Assembly: GCF_030525845.1 (NCBI RefSeq)
Contig: NZ_JAUNDY010000003.1
Location: 7,083 to 71,082 of the forward strand
Source: Moraxella sp.
GTDB taxonomy: Bacteria; Pseudomonadota; Gammaproteobacteria; Pseudomonadales; Moraxellaceae
Length of the DNA stretch: 64,000 bases
Direction of reading: 5' to 3'
The position numbers and the translations under genes are program-made. Shown piece by piece: positions 62,768-64,000 of the stretch (position 1 is its first letter; each line of letters opens with the position of its first letter). The notes below the pieces were generated by a model, which worked only from the letters and a program-made list of their open reading frames with translations, had not been told where the DNA came from and ran no database searches.

Positions 62768-63016
62768 TTAATGTGTGTGGATTTTGTCTAGATAGTGTTG
62801 GTAGAATGCGTTCACTTCCACTTTTTGACCGTTTGGTAATTCACAAATATTGACTTGTTTGCCGTTCACGGTGGTGGGATTGACAAAACCCTTTTGTTGT
62901 AAACAAAATTCGGTGGCAGGGGTAGAAATGCCAACGAGCTTGACATCGGTAGGAATAACGCTGATAGAACAAGCAGTAAGCAATAATAGGGCGATTAGGG
63001 GGAATAAAAGTTTCAT
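62768..63016 (-). CDS. DUF333 lipoprotein
   Basis: An 82-aa lipoprotein. Signal peptide MKLLFPLIALLLLTAC with lipobox LTAC. The mature domain has the DUF333 pattern STPATEFCLQQKGFVNP... ICELPNGQKVEVNAFYQHYL, with two Cys flanking a Gly/Pro loop. Members are small secreted domains of unknown function, once called hemolysin-like. It lies just past a WG-repeat gene on the opposite strand. Confidence 0.78.
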   Translation of the reverse strand: MKLLFPLIALLLLTACSISVIPTDVKLVGISTPATEFCLQQKGFVNPTTVNGKQVNICELPNGQKVEVNAFYQHYLDKIHTH

Positions 63017-63039
63017 AAAGCACCTATTGAGTGGTTGAG

Positions 63040-64000
63040 TTAATTGCTATCACTATTTTCTTGGTTGGTAAAGTCTTTACTGTCCACCAAATAAAAATAG
63101 CCTTTATCGTCTATTTTGTAACTATTTTCTTGGATTGGCTCGCCATCATGAAAATTGGTTACTTTAATTTGTTCTTTGTCTAATAGAGCGGTAGTTTTTG
63201 ACCAACTTTCCGCAATTTCATCATAAGCGATTTCAAGTGTATCAATCATATTGCCATGTTTATCAATATTAATAAGGTGGGTTTCAAGTTCATGTTCATT
63301 TTTTGTATTGGTAAATGTCATTATCAAACTTGTCATATCTGGCTGATAAGAAACCTTTCCCAAAACAACCATTTCTTTGGCGGTAGGATAAAGCCCAGCA
63401 AAGAATTTGGCTTGTTGTTTGTTTAACTGGATTAATTTTTCATAATTATCAAAGTCAATTGCTACTTCTAGGGGTAGAGATTTTTGGGGAATGGTAGTTA
63501 AATCAAGCGTTTTAAATGCCTTTTCGTCTTTTAGGGTAATTTCATGAATGGTATAAAGCTCTTGCCCATTATCATCTTTGCTAATTTTTATGCCATAAGC
63601 CTTGTTTTCACTAATAAACATGCTACCTGTATAATCGCAAAACCCATAGGGCTGACTGTCGGTGCGTGGGAGTAGTTTGTCAATAATTGGATTAAATTCA
63701 ATGGTCTTGACCCATTCGCCATTAATATGTTTTTGGATAAAATAATGTGAGCATTCTTGACCGCCAAAATAACCTGTTAAACGGTATTGCTTTTTGGGTG
63801 AAGGAATGGAGGTATGGTCGGGATTGCCAACTTTTTCGGTGTGTCTACCTGTATCAAGATGATAGGCAATGTCAATTAAATGCCCGCCTTCCAAGACTAG
63901 AATCTTTTCATCAAAATAATAAGCAACAAATTTACCTTCAGGATTATTAATTTGTCCGCCGTTTTTAAAATTAATTTGTTTAATTGTGCCGTCTTCATTA
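63040..64000 (-). CDS. unknown protein, 5' end beyond the window
   Basis: The frame is open from the window edge through to the stop at 63040, at least 320 codons. The upstream part reads INNPEGKFVAYYFDEKILVLE, and there is no convincing start inside the window; a TTG near 63894 is in mid-frame. The chain looks like beta-rich soluble protein with acidic and Asn-rich stretches and no motif I recognise. The gene is only 23 bases from the DUF333 lipoprotein gene and points the same way. Confidence 0.6.
   Translation of the reverse strand, partial: NEDGTIKQINFKNGGQINNPEGKFVAYYFDEKILVLEGGHLIDIAYHLDTGRHTEKVGNPDHTSIPSPKKQYRLTGYFGGQECSHYFIQKHINGEWVKTIEFNPIIDKLLPRTDSQPYGFCDYTGSMFISENKAYGIKISKDDNGQELYTIHEITLKDEKAFKTLDLTTIPQKSLPLEVAIDFDNYEKLIQLNKQQAKFFAGLYPTAKEMVVLGKVSYQPDMTSLIMTFTNTKNEHELETHLINIDKHGNMIDTLEIAYDEIAESWSKTTALLDKEQIKVTNFHDGEPIQENSYKIDDKGYFYLVDSKDFTNQENSDSN

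Noticed and set aside
1..64000. CRISPR array, rRNA operon, prophage or integrated plasmid
   Set aside because: No regularly spaced repeats, no rRNA sequence, and no phage structural, integrase or conjugation genes were seen. The tRNA-Val gene has no integrase beside it.

Overview
The window looks like a chromosomal segment from the family Moraxellaceae, most likely a Moraxella or a close relative. The grounds are the moderately low G+C, the type IV pilus gene set (fimT-pilV-pilW-pilX-pilY1 plus two pilE-like minor pilins, and pilC-pilD), a FimX-like protein, the MoxR/DUF58/TgpA operon, and phase-variable poly-G/C tracts. The species cannot be fixed from the sequence alone. Most of the window is ordinary core genome.

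Layout. 1-6220 (minus strand): pepN, a Sel1-repeat membrane protein, waaA and rsmE, overlapping as one operon, with a C13 tract just outside rsmE at the window edge. 6588-8013: pal (plus) facing an outer-membrane barrel gene (minus). 8058-15858 (minus): minor-pilin/PilY1 operon. 16038-21588 (minus): comF, pldA, a DUF3465 lipoprotein, dsbD, pgsA. 21726-26657: a BaiN-like flavoprotein (plus), then a type IIG restriction-modification gene split by a G11 tract and lying directly behind sdhE-ygfX (minus). 26734-34331: HAD phosphatase, WG-repeat protein, glutathione reductase, TgpA, DUF58, MoxR. 34422-41272 (minus): FimX-like protein, an unknown 563-aa protein, a 57-aa acidic protein, a DUF4062-like protein, murI, DUF1285. 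41517-43187: ETF-ubiquinone oxidoreductase.

43.3-48.4 kb is an accessory, decaying region. It holds an IS630-type transposase stub, a small lipoprotein, two tandem secreted paralogs with an almost identical 86-bp 3' end (possibly immunity proteins), a 51-aa ORF overlapping one of them, remnants of an RND permease and of aqpZ, and a DUF262/DUF1524 (GmrSD-like) gene that may act in phage defence. 48.4-53.1 kb returns to core: recG, pilC-pilD and tRNA-Val(GAC).

53.2-58.0 kb contains an NAD(P)-binding protein, 5'-truncated remnants of a DJ-1 family gene, a LysR gene and an AraC gene, and a compact peroxide-response cluster: ohr, an HpaI-type aldolase, a ferritin-like gene, a nitroreductase and ohrR. 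Near-identical operator/promoter elements sit before ohr and the nitroreductase gene, and related sites precede the ferritin-like gene and ohrR, so the cluster is probably one OhrR regulon. 58.0-64.0 kb has lptM, map, glnD, a second WG-repeat protein, a DUF333 lipoprotein and an unknown gene that runs off the window.

The strongest candidate for a notable system is the type IIG enzyme. Its G11 tract puts the deposited sequence in the OFF phase; 9 or 12 G would join the halves into a 1013-aa (12 G) enzyme with nuclease, methyltransferase motif I and motif IV in one frame.
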